From Bacteroidota bacterium (GTDB lineage: Bacteria > Bacteroidota > Bacteroidia > UKL13-3), in contig CANHGM010000020.1 of the NCBI GenBank assembly GCA_947460345.1, positions 1 through 57,751 of the forward strand: DNA of 57,751 nucleotides. Reading direction: 5' to 3'. Under the pieces are notes generated by a model. The model saw nothing but the letters and a program-made list of their open reading frames with translations. It was not told where the DNA came from and searched no databases. Position numbers and translations under genes: made by a program. How positions within the stretch are numbered: position 1 is the first letter of the stretch; each line of letters opens with the position of its first letter. Shown here in pieces: positions 46,455-55,373 of this stretch.

Positions 46455-48581
46455 ATGAATCCGATTGTAAAAACATTCGACATTGGTGATGGAAGAACTA
46501 TCAGCATTGAAACAGGCAAACTTGCCAAACAAGCCAACGGCTCAATAGTATTACGTTTTGGCGACACCATGTTATTGGCAACTATTGTATCAAATAAAGA
46601 TGCAAAAGAGAACGTAGATTTTTTACCTTTAACAGTAGATTATCAAGAAAAATTTGCTTCAGTAGGTCGTATACCAGGAAGCTTTATGAGAAGAGAAAGC
46701 AGATTAAGTGATTATGAAATATTGATTAGTAGATTAGTAGATAGAGCTTTAAGGCCATTATTTCCTGAAGATTATCATGCTGATACCCAAGTAGCTATCA
46801 CATTAATTTCATCTGATCCAGAAATTATGCCTGATGCATTAGCCGCACTAGCTGCCTCTGCAGCCATAGCAGTAAGTGATATTCCTTTTAATGGACCTAT
46901 TTCAGAAGTTCGTGTTGCAAAAATTGACGGAAAACTTTGCATCAATCCTAACAAAACAGATTTAGAAAGAGCAGATTTAGACTTAATAGTTGCTGGAACT
47001 AAACATGATTTGAATATGGTAGAAGGGGAGATGAACGAAGTAAGCGAAGATGAAATGTTAGAAGCATTAAAGTTTGCACATGAGCATATAAAAATTCAAG
47101 TAAAAGCACAAGAAGAACTTGCTGAGCAATTAGGAATTGTTAAACGTGAATACAATCATGAGAAAAACGATTTAGAGTTAAAAGATGCTATCAGAGATTT
47201 TTGTTATGATAGAATTGCAGAAATTGCATCAAAAGCTTCAGGTAAAAGTGAACGTGGCACTGCTGCCAAAGCGATAAAAGAAGATTTTATAGCTTCGTTG
47301 CCAGAAGACCACAGCAAAGACTCTTTTTTAATTGGCAAATATTTTCATGATATAGAAAAAGAAGCTGTAAGAAATGTTGTGTTAGATTCTCGTAAACGTT
47401 TAGATGGCAGAGGTCTTACAGATGTTCGACCGATTTGGTCTGAAGTAAACTATTTACCAAGAACTCATGGATCAGCTGTATTTACTAGAGGTGAAACGCA
47501 GGCACTTACATCTGTAACTTTAGGCTCTAAATTAGATGAGCAGTTACTTGACTCGCCAATGAATGCAGGCCATAGTAAATTCATGTTACATTATAATTTT
47601 CCAGGATTTAGTACAGGAGAAGTAAAACCAAACAGAGGTCCAGCTAGAAGAGAAATAGGGCATGGGAATTTAGCCTCACGTGCTATTAGAAAGGTTATGC
47701 CTGACAAAGACAAAAACCCATATACCGTAAGAATAGTAAGTGATGTTTTAGAATCCAATGGTTCTTCATCTATGGCAACTGTTTGTGCAAGTTCATTAGC
47801 ATTATTTGATGCTGGTATGCCTATGAAAAGTGCAGTTTCAGGCATTGCTATGGGTATGATAAGTGATGAAAAAACAGGTAAATATGCGATATTAAGTGAT
47901 ATACTTGGAGACGAAGATCACTTAGGTGACATGGACTTTAAAGTATGTGGAACAGAAAAAGGAATAGTTGCATGTCAAATGGATATAAAAGTAAACGGAT
48001 TGAGTTATGAAGTTTTAGGTGAAGCATTAAACCAAGCCAAACAGGGCAGGTTACATATACTTTCTAAAATGAATGAAACAATTCAAAAACCTAATAACGA
48101 CTATAAACCACATACTCCAAGAATTGAAACAATTTATGTTGATACTGAATATATTGGAGCCATCATTGGTCCGGGTGGAAAAGTGATTCAACAGTTACAA
48201 AAAGATACTGGAACAACAGTAAGTATTACCGAAGAAGGAAATAAAGGTATAGTTGAAGTAATGGCTATAGATGGTGTTGGTATGGCAAAAGTTAGAGATT
48301 TTATTAAAGGCCTAACCACAAAACCAGAAGTTGGAGAAGTTTATGAGGGAAAAGTTAAAACTATTCAGCCATTTGGTGCTTTTGTAGAGTTTTTACCTGG
48401 TAAAGATGGTTTGCTTCATATCAGTGAGATTTCGTGGAAGCGTATTGAAAGTATGGATGGTGTTTTAAATGTAGGAGAAACCATACAAGTAAAATTAGTT
48501 GAGGTAGATCAAAAAACTGGCAAATACAGATTGAGCCATAAGGTTTTACTTCCAAGAGAACCGAAACCTCAAGAAAACTAA
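46455..48581 (+). CDS. pnp: Polyribonucleotide nucleotidyltransferase
   Basis: 708 residues. Two RNase PH-like domains (about 1-215 and 310-540) flank a helical domain. The [29 protein letters not shown] region and [20 protein letters not shown] mark the catalytic core. A KH domain ([15 protein letters not shown]) and an S1 domain ([24 protein letters not shown] region) end the protein. PNPase degrades RNA 3' to 5' phosphorolytically. It follows rpsO after a spacer with two structured elements. Confidence 0.97.
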   Translation: MNPIVKTFDIGDGRTISIETGKLAKQANGSIVLRFGDTMLLATIVSNKDAKENVDFLPLTVDYQEKFASVGRIPGSFMRRESRLSDYEILISRLVDRALRPLFPEDYHADTQVAITLISSDPEIMPDALAALAASAAIAVSDIPFNGPISEVRVAKIDGKLCINPNKTDLERADLDLIVAGTKHDLNMVEGEMNEVSEDEMLEALKFAHEHIKIQVKAQEELAEQLGIVKREYNHEKNDLELKDAIRDFCYDRIAEIASKASGKSERGTAAKAIKEDFIASLPEDHSKDSFLIGKYFHDIEKEAVRNVVLDSRKRLDGRGLTDVRPIWSEVNYLPRTHGSAVFTRGETQALTSVTLGSKLDEQLLDSPMNAGHSKFMLHYNFPGFSTGEVKPNRGPARREIGHGNLASRAIRKVMPDKDKNPYTVRIVSDVLESNGSSSMATVCASSLALFDAGMPMKSAVSGIAMGMISDEKTGKYAILSDILGDEDHLGDMDFKVCGTEKGIVACQMDIKVNGLSYEVLGEALNQAKQGRLHILSKMNETIQKPNNDYKPHTPRIETIYVDTEYIGAIIGPGGKVIQQLQKDTGTTVSITEEGNKGIVEVMAIDGVGMAKVRDFIKGLTTKPEVGEVYEGKVKTIQPFGAFVEFLPGKDGLLHISEISWKRIESMDGVLNVGETIQVKLVEVDQKTGKYRLSHKVLLPREPKPQEN

Positions 48582-48601
48582 TCTAAAAATTAAAAATAAG
48601 C

Positions 48602-48634
48602 AATCCTTCGTAGGTAAACTATGGAGGATTTTTT
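48602..48634 (+). terminator. Rho-independent terminator of pnp
   Basis: A 12-bp stem (AATCCTTCGTAG / CTATGGAGGATT, two wobbles) with a GTAAA loop, followed by a T-run. It starts 21 nt after the pnp stop. Confidence 0.88.
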
Positions 48635-48635
48635 A

Positions 48636-48667
48636 TTTGCATATAACCTATATTTAACTTAGGTTTG
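48636..48667 (+). promoter_or_regulatory. Promoter of the RDD gene
   Basis: TTTG (48636-48639), a 20-nt spacer and TAGGTTTG (48660-48667) form a complete -33/-7 pair 21 nt before the ATG at 48689. Confidence 0.68.
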
Positions 48668-48688
48668 AAGTATTAAAAACAAATATAT

Positions 48689-49183
48689 ATGGAAATTAAT
48701 AATATTTTAGATGCTGAAAATTATGAGGATAAGAAACTACCAAATGCAGGATTTTGGTGGCGTTTTTTAGCTTTAGTCATAGATACCATAATTTTAAGAT
48801 TTGTTACTTTTATTATAACCTTTTTATCTATTGTTGATTTAAGTACCAATACCTATAATTGGTCTTCAGACGGCTTTAATATAGCCAAAGTATCAGCTGC
48901 ATTTTCTTTTAGTTTATTGTTTCAATGGTTATATTATGCATTTATGGAAAGCTCTTCATATCAAGGAACTATTGGCAAGAAGATATTGGGAATTAAAGTT
49001 ATAGATATGAATGGAAATAGAATTTCTTTTGTTAAAGCAACAGTTAGGTATTTTAGTAAATTACTATCAGCATTAATTATTGGTATTGGTTTTTTAATGG
49101 CAGGATTTACTAATAAAAAACAAGCACTTCACGATTTAATTGCAGAAACATTAGTAGTTAAAAAACCTGAAGATTCATTTTAA
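48689..49183 (+). CDS. RDD-family membrane protein
   Basis: 164 residues. The RDD signature is near the start (AGFWWRFLALVIDTIILRF, with the conserved Arg and Asp). Three or four membrane spans follow, with YQGTIGKKILGIKVIDMNGNRISF between spans and a C-terminal KKQALHDLIAETLVVKK that is typical of the family. RDD proteins are small membrane proteins; some have been linked to ion transport. It has its own promoter after the pnp terminator. Confidence 0.9.
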   Translation: MEINNILDAENYEDKKLPNAGFWWRFLALVIDTIILRFVTFIITFLSIVDLSTNTYNWSSDGFNIAKVSAAFSFSLLFQWLYYAFMESSSYQGTIGKKILGIKVIDMNGNRISFVKATVRYFSKLLSALIIGIGFLMAGFTNKKQALHDLIAETLVVKKPEDSF

Positions 49184-49223
49184 TTTAATAAAAAATTAGA
49201 AACTAATAGTAACAGGTTTAAAT

Positions 49224-50738
49224 ATGAGCAGCATACTAAAATCAATAACTGACAGCCCGCTTTTAAAGTTAAGCTTAAGTTCGAGTAGGGCTTATAGTAG
49301 ACAACAAAAAGTTTTAAAAAAGCTTTTATTAAGAGCCGGAAATTCGGCATTTGGGAAAGAATATCACTATGCAGATATTTTGTTTTCAGACAATGTAATT
49401 CACGATTTTCAAAAGCTTGTACCATATCACACATATAAAGAAATGAACTCATGGTGGAGTAGGGCATATAAAGGTGAGAAAGATGTGTGTTGGCCAGGTA
49501 AAGTAAAGTATTTTGCTTTGAGTTCTGGTACCTCTGAGGGTGCTAGCAAATACATACCTGTAACCAAGCAAATGATCAGAGCTATCACAAGGGGAAGCAT
49601 GAGACAATATGTGAGCATTGGTAGAAACAAAGATGTACCTGGCGAGTTTTTAACCAAGCAAATGTTATTGATTGGAGGCAGTACTGATTTGTATTTTAAT
49701 GGAACTAATTATAGTGGAGATTTAAGTGGTATCACAACCAGTAATGTTCCTTTGCTATTTCAGTCACTGACTAAACCCGAAATGCATATAAGAGCTTTAA
49801 AAAACTGGGAAGAAAAAATAGAACATATAGTAGCAGAAGCTAAAAATTGGGATGTGAGTTTCGTGGCAGGAGTACCTGCTTGGGTTCAAATTATATTTGA
49901 AAAAATAATTGAGCATTACAAGGTTCAAACAATTCATGATATTTGGCCAAATTTAAAAGTATATACTTGGGGTGGTGTTTCTATAGAACCCTATAGAAAA
50001 AGTATTGATAAACTTTGTAGCAAACCACTGCAATACTGGGAAACCTATCTAGCCTCTGAAGGGTTTTTTAGTTATCAAAGTAAATTAGATAGCAAAGGCA
50101 TGAAATTGCTTTTAAACAATGGGGTTTTCTTTGAATTTATTCCATTTGATGAAAAGAATTTTGATAGTGATGGTAATGTTTTAAAAACTGCACAAGCCAT
50201 TACAATTAAAGATGTGAAAAAAGGCGTAAACTATGCCCTAGTTATTTCTACCTGTAGCGGTGCTTGGCGTTATTTAATAGGCGACACTATTGAGTTTGTC
50301 AATATTAAGAACAACGAAATAAAAATTACGGGTAGAACAAAACATTATCTAAGTATGTGTGGCGAACATTTGTCGGTAGAGAATATGACACAGGCTGTTC
50401 AAGAAACTGCAGAAGCTTTTGGCGTGTTGTCTAATGAGTTTACCGTTGCTGGTATAGCTTATGAAGGCAGACATGCTCACGACTGGTATATAGGCACAGA
50501 TAAAGCTGTAGATATACCCAAGTTTAAAGAGATGCTTGATAAAAAACTATGTGAGCTTAATGACGATTATTGTGTAGAAAGAAAGCATGCTCTTAAAGAT
50601 ATATTTATCACATGCATACCTAATGAAAAATTCAACGCCTTTTTAAATACCAAAGGCAAACAAGGTAGTCAAACCAAATTCCCAAGAGTACTAAAAGGTA
50701 ATATATATGAAGAATGGAAAAGTTTTTTAAAGCAATAA
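49224..50738 (+). CDS. GH3-superfamily acyl-adenylate enzyme
   Basis: 504 residues. It resembles bacterial GH3 (plant auxin-conjugating enzyme-like) proteins: FGKEYHYADI and VPYHTYKEMNSWWSRAYKGEKDVCWPGKVKYFALSSGTSEGASKYIPVT (ATP-binding Ser/Thr-Gly motif), YTWGGVSIEPYRKSI, the YLASEGFFSYQ motif, then a C-terminal domain with GDTIEFVNIKNNEIKITGRTKHYLSMCGEHLSVENM. In plants GH3 enzymes join amino acids to carboxylates through an acyl-adenylate. Bacterial substrates are unknown. The following outer-membrane barrel gene overlaps its last 25 nt. Confidence 0.88.
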   Translation: MSSILKSITDSPLLKLSLSSSRAYSRQQKVLKKLLLRAGNSAFGKEYHYADILFSDNVIHDFQKLVPYHTYKEMNSWWSRAYKGEKDVCWPGKVKYFALSSGTSEGASKYIPVTKQMIRAITRGSMRQYVSIGRNKDVPGEFLTKQMLLIGGSTDLYFNGTNYSGDLSGITTSNVPLLFQSLTKPEMHIRALKNWEEKIEHIVAEAKNWDVSFVAGVPAWVQIIFEKIIEHYKVQTIHDIWPNLKVYTWGGVSIEPYRKSIDKLCSKPLQYWETYLASEGFFSYQSKLDSKGMKLLLNNGVFFEFIPFDEKNFDSDGNVLKTAQAITIKDVKKGVNYALVISTCSGAWRYLIGDTIEFVNIKNNEIKITGRTKHYLSMCGEHLSVENMTQAVQETAEAFGVLSNEFTVAGIAYEGRHAHDWYIGTDKAVDIPKFKEMLDKKLCELNDDYCVERKHALKDIFITCIPNEKFNAFLNTKGKQGSQTKFPRVLKGNIYEEWKSFLKQ

Positions 50739-51505
50739 TATTATACGGTACTTTCTTATTTTTTTTGCATTATAATAGTGTTGCACAGCAGACTAGTATA
50801 AATAAAAAAGCTAGGCCTAATAGAATTTTAGGATTTGATTTTCAATATGCTGCTCAATTACCTTTTGCCGATTTGGCAAATAAGTTTGGTTTTAATAATG
50901 CAGTTGGGGGAGGAGTTAGATATAAAACACAAGAAAATTATATATATGGTATAAGCGGTAATTTTATATTTGGGAACACGCTAAAAAATGATGCCATAAA
51001 CTTTAATGGAATAGTGTCAAATGATGGTTTTTTTGTGAATGATAATGGTCAGTTAGTACAAGCAAGGTTATATGAAAGAGGGATGTCTTATATAGTCACA
51101 GCAGGAAAAATATTTTCACCTAAGTTCACCAACAAAAACTCTGGGTTGATGTTACAAGTTGGGGTTGGGTATATACAGCATAAAATTAGAATTGAGCTGC
51201 CTGGAGAAAATGTCCCACAGTTAAGATCAGCGTATAAACCAGGGTATGATAAGCTTCACAGCGGAATTGCTTTACAACAATATATAGGCTGGCATTTTAT
51301 GCAATACCAACAACATTATGCTAATTTTAATGTGGGTATAGAAGTGATAGAAGGAATTACACAAAACAGAAGAGGCTATAATTACGATATGCAAGCCTAT
51401 GACACCAAAAAGAAATTAGACATTTTTGCTGGTATAAAATTCACTTGGTTTATACCTAGATATTTGGCCTATTTAGATGGCAAAGACGAGTATTATTTTA
51501 AATAA
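50714..51505 (+). CDS. Outer-membrane beta-barrel-like protein
   Basis: 263 residues. The signal peptide ends about SVAQQ (residues 1-25), followed by alternating strand patterns (GGGVRYKTQENYIYGISGNFIFGN, GLMLQVGVGYIQHKIRI, YANFNVGIEVIEGITQ, LDIFAGIKFTWFIPRYL) consistent with a small barrel and no periplasmic domain. The ATG at 50714 lies inside the GH3 gene, 25 nt before its end, so the two are translationally linked. The family is not recognised. Confidence 0.7.
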   Translation: MEKFFKAIILYGTFLFFLHYNSVAQQTSINKKARPNRILGFDFQYAAQLPFADLANKFGFNNAVGGGVRYKTQENYIYGISGNFIFGNTLKNDAINFNGIVSNDGFFVNDNGQLVQARLYERGMSYIVTAGKIFSPKFTNKNSGLMLQVGVGYIQHKIRIELPGENVPQLRSAYKPGYDKLHSGIALQQYIGWHFMQYQQHYANFNVGIEVIEGITQNRRGYNYDMQAYDTKKKLDIFAGIKFTWFIPRYLAYLDGKDEYYFK

Positions 51506-51513
51506 TATATATA

Positions 51514-52290
51514 CTATTTTCCAGTAAAGTTAGCTTTCCTTTTTTCAACAAAAGCAGTAGTTCCTTCTTTAAAGTCATCAGTAGCAAACGATCGTCCAAA
51601 TAAGTCAATTTCTCTGTCAAAACCAGGTTTGTCTTTTTGAAAATGTGTGTTCACACAATCTATAACAGCAGCAATGGCTACAGGTGATTTAGATTTTATT
51701 TTATTTAGTATTTCAATTGATTTATTCATCAACTCATCAGCAGCCACTATATGGTTTACTAATCCTAATTCTTTAGCTTCGGCAGCACCAATCACATCGG
51801 CTGTCATCAGCAGTTCAAGTGCTTTACCTTTTCCTATCAATTGTATAAGTCTTTGCGTCCCAGCATAGCCCGGAATGATTCCTAAATTAACCTCAGGTTG
51901 GCCAAATTTAGCATTTTCAGCAGCCACTCTGATATGGCATGCCATGGCTAGCTCACAACCACCGCCCAAAGCAAAACCATTAATAGCAGCCACTACAGGT
52001 TTGGTGCTGTGTTCTATGGCATTAAAAACGGCATGTCCATGAGCAGACATTTCAGTACCTTGGTTTACATCAAAATGTGCAAACTCACTGATATCAGCCC
52101 CTGCAACAAATGCTTTAGAACCAGCTCCGGTTAATATAATTCCTGATACTTCAGCGTCAGTTTGCGCAGCAGCAATTGCTTGTTTAATTTCTTTAATAGT
52201 TTCAATTGTTAAAGCATTTAGCTTGCTTTCGCGGTTTATAGTAATGGTGAGTATACCATCAGTTTTTTGAAGAAGAAGGTTATTATACAT
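51514..52290 (-). CDS. Enoyl-CoA hydratase (crotonase)
   Basis: 258 residues. Crotonase fold with both catalytic glutamates: NGFALGGGCELAMACHIRVA (first Glu) and FGQPEVNLGIIPGYAGTQRL (second Glu). The oxyanion-hole segment is KAFVAGADISEF. It hydrates 2-enoyl-CoA in beta-oxidation or butyrate-type pathways. The start is ATG 52290 (MYNNLLLQKTDG); an in-frame opening to 52497 would overlap the divergent ABC gene and adds residues unlike the family. An exact -7 element lies 15 nt upstream. Confidence 0.93.
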   Translation of the reverse strand: MYNNLLLQKTDGILTITINRESKLNALTIETIKEIKQAIAAAQTDAEVSGIILTGAGSKAFVAGADISEFAHFDVNQGTEMSAHGHAVFNAIEHSTKPVVAAINGFALGGGCELAMACHIRVAAENAKFGQPEVNLGIIPGYAGTQRLIQLIGKGKALELLMTADVIGAAEAKELGLVNHIVAADELMNKSIEILNKIKSKSPVAIAAVIDCVNTHFQKDKPGFDREIDLFGRSFATDDFKEGTTAFVEKRKANFTGK

Positions 52291-52305
52291 ATGAATTTTT
52301 TTTTG

Positions 52306-52313
52306 CAAAAGTA
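52306..52313 (-). promoter_or_regulatory. -7 promoter element of the crotonase gene
   Basis: On the minus strand this reads TACTTTTG, exact TAnnTTTG and followed by C, 15 nt before ATG 52290. It supports the short start. Confidence 0.58.
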
Positions 52314-52417
52314 AGGTTTTGTAATTGATAATTTGTAAAGACAAAGTATATAAATAATATATATATATACCATTTGAAAATGATGGTTTCAATAAATATA
52401 GGTAGTATATTCGCCAA

Positions 52418-53068
52418 ATGATTGAAGTAGCAGGAGTCAATAAAAAATTTGGTACAGTGGATGTATTAAAAGACATCCATATATCTATTGCAACCAAAGA
52501 AATAGTGGCTATAACAGGGGCCTCAGGTGCTGGTAAATCTACTTTGCTTCATATTATGGGAACACTAATGAAACCTGATAGCGGCAAGGTGTCAGTTCAA
52601 GGTGTAGATATACTAAAACTAAAAGGAAACAAGCTTTCAGATTTTAGGAATACATATATAGGTTTTATATTTCAATTTCACCAATTATTGCCTGAGTTTT
52701 CGGCAATAGAGAATGCCTCGCTGCCAGCTCTAATTGCAGGTAAAACAAAAAAAGAAGCATTGGCTCAAGCAGATGAATTGTTTAACTACTTGGGACTAGG
52801 GCATAGAAAAGATAACAAGCCCTCACAGCTCTCAGGCGGTGAGCAGCAAAGGGTGGCGGTGGCTAGGGCATTAATAAACAAGCCACAAGTAATTTTTGCT
52901 GACGAACCATCAGGAAACTTGGATAGTAAAAACGCAACTGAACTGCATCAATTGTTTTTTGATTTGAGAAAAGATTTTGGGCAAACCTTTGTGATTGTGA
53001 CTCATAACGAAGTATTGGCACAACAAAGTGACAGGGTGATACATATGAAAGACGGAGTGGTGGTATAA
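52418..53068 (+). CDS. LolD-like ABC transporter ATP-binding protein
   Basis: 216 residues. Walker A is GASGAGKST, the signature is LSGGEQQRVAVARAL, Walker B is VIFADEPSGNLD, and the switch His is in VTHNEVL. The length and the FRNTYIGFIFQFHQLLPEFSAIENASLPALIAG segment fit the LolD/MacB group that drives lipoprotein release or MacB-type export. No permease gene adjoins it. A near-consensus -7 (TATATTCG, 52406-52413) lies just before the ATG. Confidence 0.88.
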   Translation: MIEVAGVNKKFGTVDVLKDIHISIATKEIVAITGASGAGKSTLLHIMGTLMKPDSGKVSVQGVDILKLKGNKLSDFRNTYIGFIFQFHQLLPEFSAIENASLPALIAGKTKKEALAQADELFNYLGLGHRKDNKPSQLSGGEQQRVAVARALINKPQVIFADEPSGNLDSKNATELHQLFFDLRKDFGQTFVIVTHNEVLAQQSDRVIHMKDGVVV

Positions 53069-53095
53069 GCTAAATAAGAAATTTATAACGACAAT

Positions 53096-53374
53096 TCAAT
53101 TTCCCGCCCAATCTTCTCTATCCAAACTTCTATAATGTATAGCTTCTGCTAAGTGTTCAATTTGTATATCAGCACTTCCTGATAAATCGGCAATGGTTCG
53201 ACTTGCTTTTAATATTCTGTCATAGGCTCGGGCAGAGAGATTCAACCACTCCATGGCGTTCTTTAACAGGTTTTGTCCGGCTGTAGATATCTGGCAAATT
53301 TCTCTCACCAATGACTGCACTCGCGGTTGGCTCTCTGCACAGTAACTGCAAACCATTTCATTTTTTGCAATCAC
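53096..53374 (-). pseudogene. C-terminal remnant of ComM/YifB Mg-chelatase-like ATPase
   Basis: Only 92 codons are open (GTG at 53374). Residues from about 27 on ([64 protein letters not shown]) match the C-terminal domain of the ComM/YifB family, whose members are about 500 residues long with N-terminal Lon-like and AAA+ domains. Those domains are absent; upstream lies unrelated sequence. Its GC content looks higher than the surrounding spacer. It is probably a decayed or truncated copy left by rearrangement; expression is doubtful. Confidence 0.82.
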
Positions 53375-53426
53375 TCTATTGTGCTAGCTGATGGCTCCTT
53401 TACCTTTAGTTAATATAGTAACCTCA

Positions 53427-53468
53427 TTACTCTAATATTACCTGCTCATTCATTCCATTTATATCTGT
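53427..53468 (-). pseudogene. Relic resembling the 3' end of the propeller lipoprotein gene (copy 2)
   Basis: Minus-strand codons read TDINGMNEQVILE followed by TAA. They resemble the end of the gene at 54405-55373 (DINGENERNVFE then TAA): 26 of 39 nt are identical by hand alignment without gaps, including 12 consecutive bases. No start or upstream body remains. Confidence 0.45.
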
Positions 53469-53483
53469 AGTTACTATTTTGCT

Positions 53484-53552
53484 TTACTCAAACACATCTT
53501 TTTCGTTTTTACTCATTTCAAGTATATAAACTCCTATTTGTAGGTTTTCTAG
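53484..53552 (-). pseudogene. Relic resembling the 3' end of the propeller lipoprotein gene (copy 1)
   Basis: Minus-strand codons read LENLQIGVYILEMSKNEKDVFE then TAA. The last 30 nt match the 3' end of the gene at 54405-55373 at 24 positions, with the final 14 identical. The LENLQIGVYILEM part also resembles a T9SS sorting-domain tail, so it may be chimeric. It directly follows the stop of the barrel gene at 53554-54249. Confidence 0.45.
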
Positions 53553-53553
53553 G

Positions 53554-54249
53554 TTATTTTGAAGTACACTTGTTATGACTATCAATTGAAAAAAATTTGT
53601 ATCGCAAACCTAACGTTACTTGTTGAACCCTCCAAGTCCAATTTTTTGTAAGACTTCTATCTTTCAAGAGGTTTGTTAGTCCATAGTAATAATTGGTTTC
53701 TATCGATATTTGGTCTGATAGTTTATAAAGCAGCCCAATACTTACAACGTAATCTCTATTATTGATACCAAGCTTGTCGGCTCTATTGTTCCAAGTATAT
53801 AATTGGCCATTATAAAATGTTTTTCCAATTTCTCTGCCACCACTTGCTAGCACAAAATGTGTCCGTAAGCCGAGATTTATATTGAACTTTTTATAGCTGC
53901 TACCAAAGTAAATTGGAATACCTAAATTATATATATATCTGTATATTATATCTTCTACATATTTGCCTGTATAATTACCATTATTGTCAGTGTATTTGAC
54001 TATAAAATATTCTTTACCATAAATTGGAACAAAGAGTACTTCTGCCCCAATATAAAATCTGTTCTTGAAATGAAAACTATAAAATAGCCCGCTTTGTCCT
54101 GAAGGTCTAAAATAAAATTTTTGATTTTGACCTGACATAACTGTAGTAATGTAACTCAACCCACCGTTTGCTTTTACACCAAAACCATGCTGTGCAGATG
54201 CTGTTAGGCAAATTATCTGAATAGTTAAAACTATAATAAATTGTCTCAT
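53554..54249 (-). CDS. PorT-like outer-membrane beta-barrel protein
   Basis: 231 residues. The signal peptide (about 1-19, ending SAQ) precedes the Bacteroidota OMP_b-brl_2 pattern: GFGVKANGGLSYITT, QSGLFYSFHFKNRFYIGAEVLFVP, IYNLGIPIYFGSSYKKFNINLGLRTHFVLA, DYVVSIGLLYKLSDQISIETNYYYGLTNLL and a closing strand VTLGLRYKFF. It is probably an eight-strand barrel of unknown function. Small barrels of this type often occur beside T9SS genes; here the neighbours are a propeller lipoprotein and a T9SS protease. Confidence 0.8.
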   Translation of the reverse strand: MRQFIIVLTIQIICLTASAQHGFGVKANGGLSYITTVMSGQNQKFYFRPSGQSGLFYSFHFKNRFYIGAEVLFVPIYGKEYFIVKYTDNNGNYTGKYVEDIIYRYIYNLGIPIYFGSSYKKFNINLGLRTHFVLASGGREIGKTFYNGQLYTWNNRADKLGINNRDYVVSIGLLYKLSDQISIETNYYYGLTNLLKDRSLTKNWTWRVQQVTLGLRYKFFSIDSHNKCTSK

Positions 54250-54404
54250 TTTATGTTCATGTCTTATGGATTTATTTAGTCTATCTTAACTTGCTCTGAA
54301 ATTTCTTAAAATATTCTGCAAAAGCTATCATTTCTGAATTAAATTGGTATTTATCTCGGCTTTATTTTTCATTTATAAAAAGATACAGTTATTGTAATTT
54401 CAAA

Positions 54405-55373
54405 TTACTCAAACACATTTCTCTCGTTTTCTCCATTTATATCCATTATATATATTTTAGACTCATGTGTAATAACGTCCGAAGGTTTTGTTATATCATC
54501 TCTCTCAACTAATATCTTTTTTCCATCAGCAGAAATACTTAAATAAAGATAAGAACGTGTATCACAACCATTTCTCACCTTTATTACTTTTTTAGTATTT
54601 CTATTAATTTGGAACAATCCCTCACAATTAGTTGAGAAATATATGTCTTGGTTATTGGAATGCCATGCCATTCCTGATATCGAGTTTACTCCATTAGCTT
54701 CGAAACTAGTTACTTGTGTTGTTAAATTACTATTAGTGCGGAGATTGATATTTGAAGCATCTAAAGCTACATTCACACTTTCATGTAATCTATTTACTAC
54801 ACCATATCTAAATCCTATACCTTTAATTGTATCATGAATTGCACCATGTATGTCTATCTCACAATAATATAGACCTTTACTAAATGAAAACTCGCAAGCA
54901 ATTGTAGAATCATTTAACCAATCGGGATATTTATAGGCATAAGAATAAGGTGATGTTGTTACTGTTTTTATTATACTGCCATCGTCTTTCATCATTTTAA
55001 TTTGAAAATGAGAATCATTATATACAATCCATCCATTACTACCCCAATGCGGTTGATTTATTATGTCTGTATTCTCTAACAATATTGTCTCAGATTTAGT
55101 TTGTAGATTATATTTTATCAATTTAAGCTTTTGACCTTCTTCTTTTACATAAACAAACTCATCACCATTATTTGGGTTGAAACAAGGTTTACGCTTTTGT
55201 GATTCTGCTGTATAAAAAATATTGAGTTGGAGTTCGTTCTTTTTTGGTTTTGGAAAATTTTCACACTTGTCACAATGTAAACATTCAATTTTATCTTTTT
55301 TGCATGTTTGGAAAACAAGTGACAAGAATATAAAAATACCAACAGTGTATATATAATTATTTATTGTTTTCAT
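54405..55373 (-). CDS. TolB/PD40-like propeller lipoprotein with an N-terminal Cys cluster
   Basis: 322 residues. The lipobox ends at Cys24 (FQTCKK). Just after it comes a CLHCDKC cluster (CxxCxxC). The rest shows PD40/TolB-like repeats (FNPNNGDEFVYVKEEGQKLKLI, QPHWGSNGWIVYNDSHFQIKMM, YPDWLNDSTIACEFS, MAWHSNNQDIYFSTN, SISADGKKILVER) of a beta-propeller. I choose ATG 55373 (MKTINNY); its ATG overlaps the protease stop (ATGA), so it is translationally coupled to that gene. The in-frame ATG at 55427 lies inside the protease gene. Two short relics of its 3' end lie downstream. Confidence 0.78.
   Translation of the reverse strand: MKTINNYIYTVGIFIFLSLVFQTCKKDKIECLHCDKCENFPKPKKNELQLNIFYTAESQKRKPCFNPNNGDEFVYVKEEGQKLKLIKYNLQTKSETILLENTDIINQPHWGSNGWIVYNDSHFQIKMMKDDGSIIKTVTTSPYSYAYKYPDWLNDSTIACEFSFSKGLYYCEIDIHGAIHDTIKGIGFRYGVVNRLHESVNVALDASNINLRTNSNLTTQVTSFEANGVNSISGMAWHSNNQDIYFSTNCEGLFQINRNTKKVIKVRNGCDTRSYLYLSISADGKKILVERDDITKPSDVITHESKIYIMDINGENERNVFE

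Noticed and set aside
52291-52497. 69-residue N-terminal extension of the crotonase frame
   Set aside because: It overlaps the divergent ABC ATPase gene, is unlike crotonases, and an exact promoter element lies between it and the family-type start at 52290.
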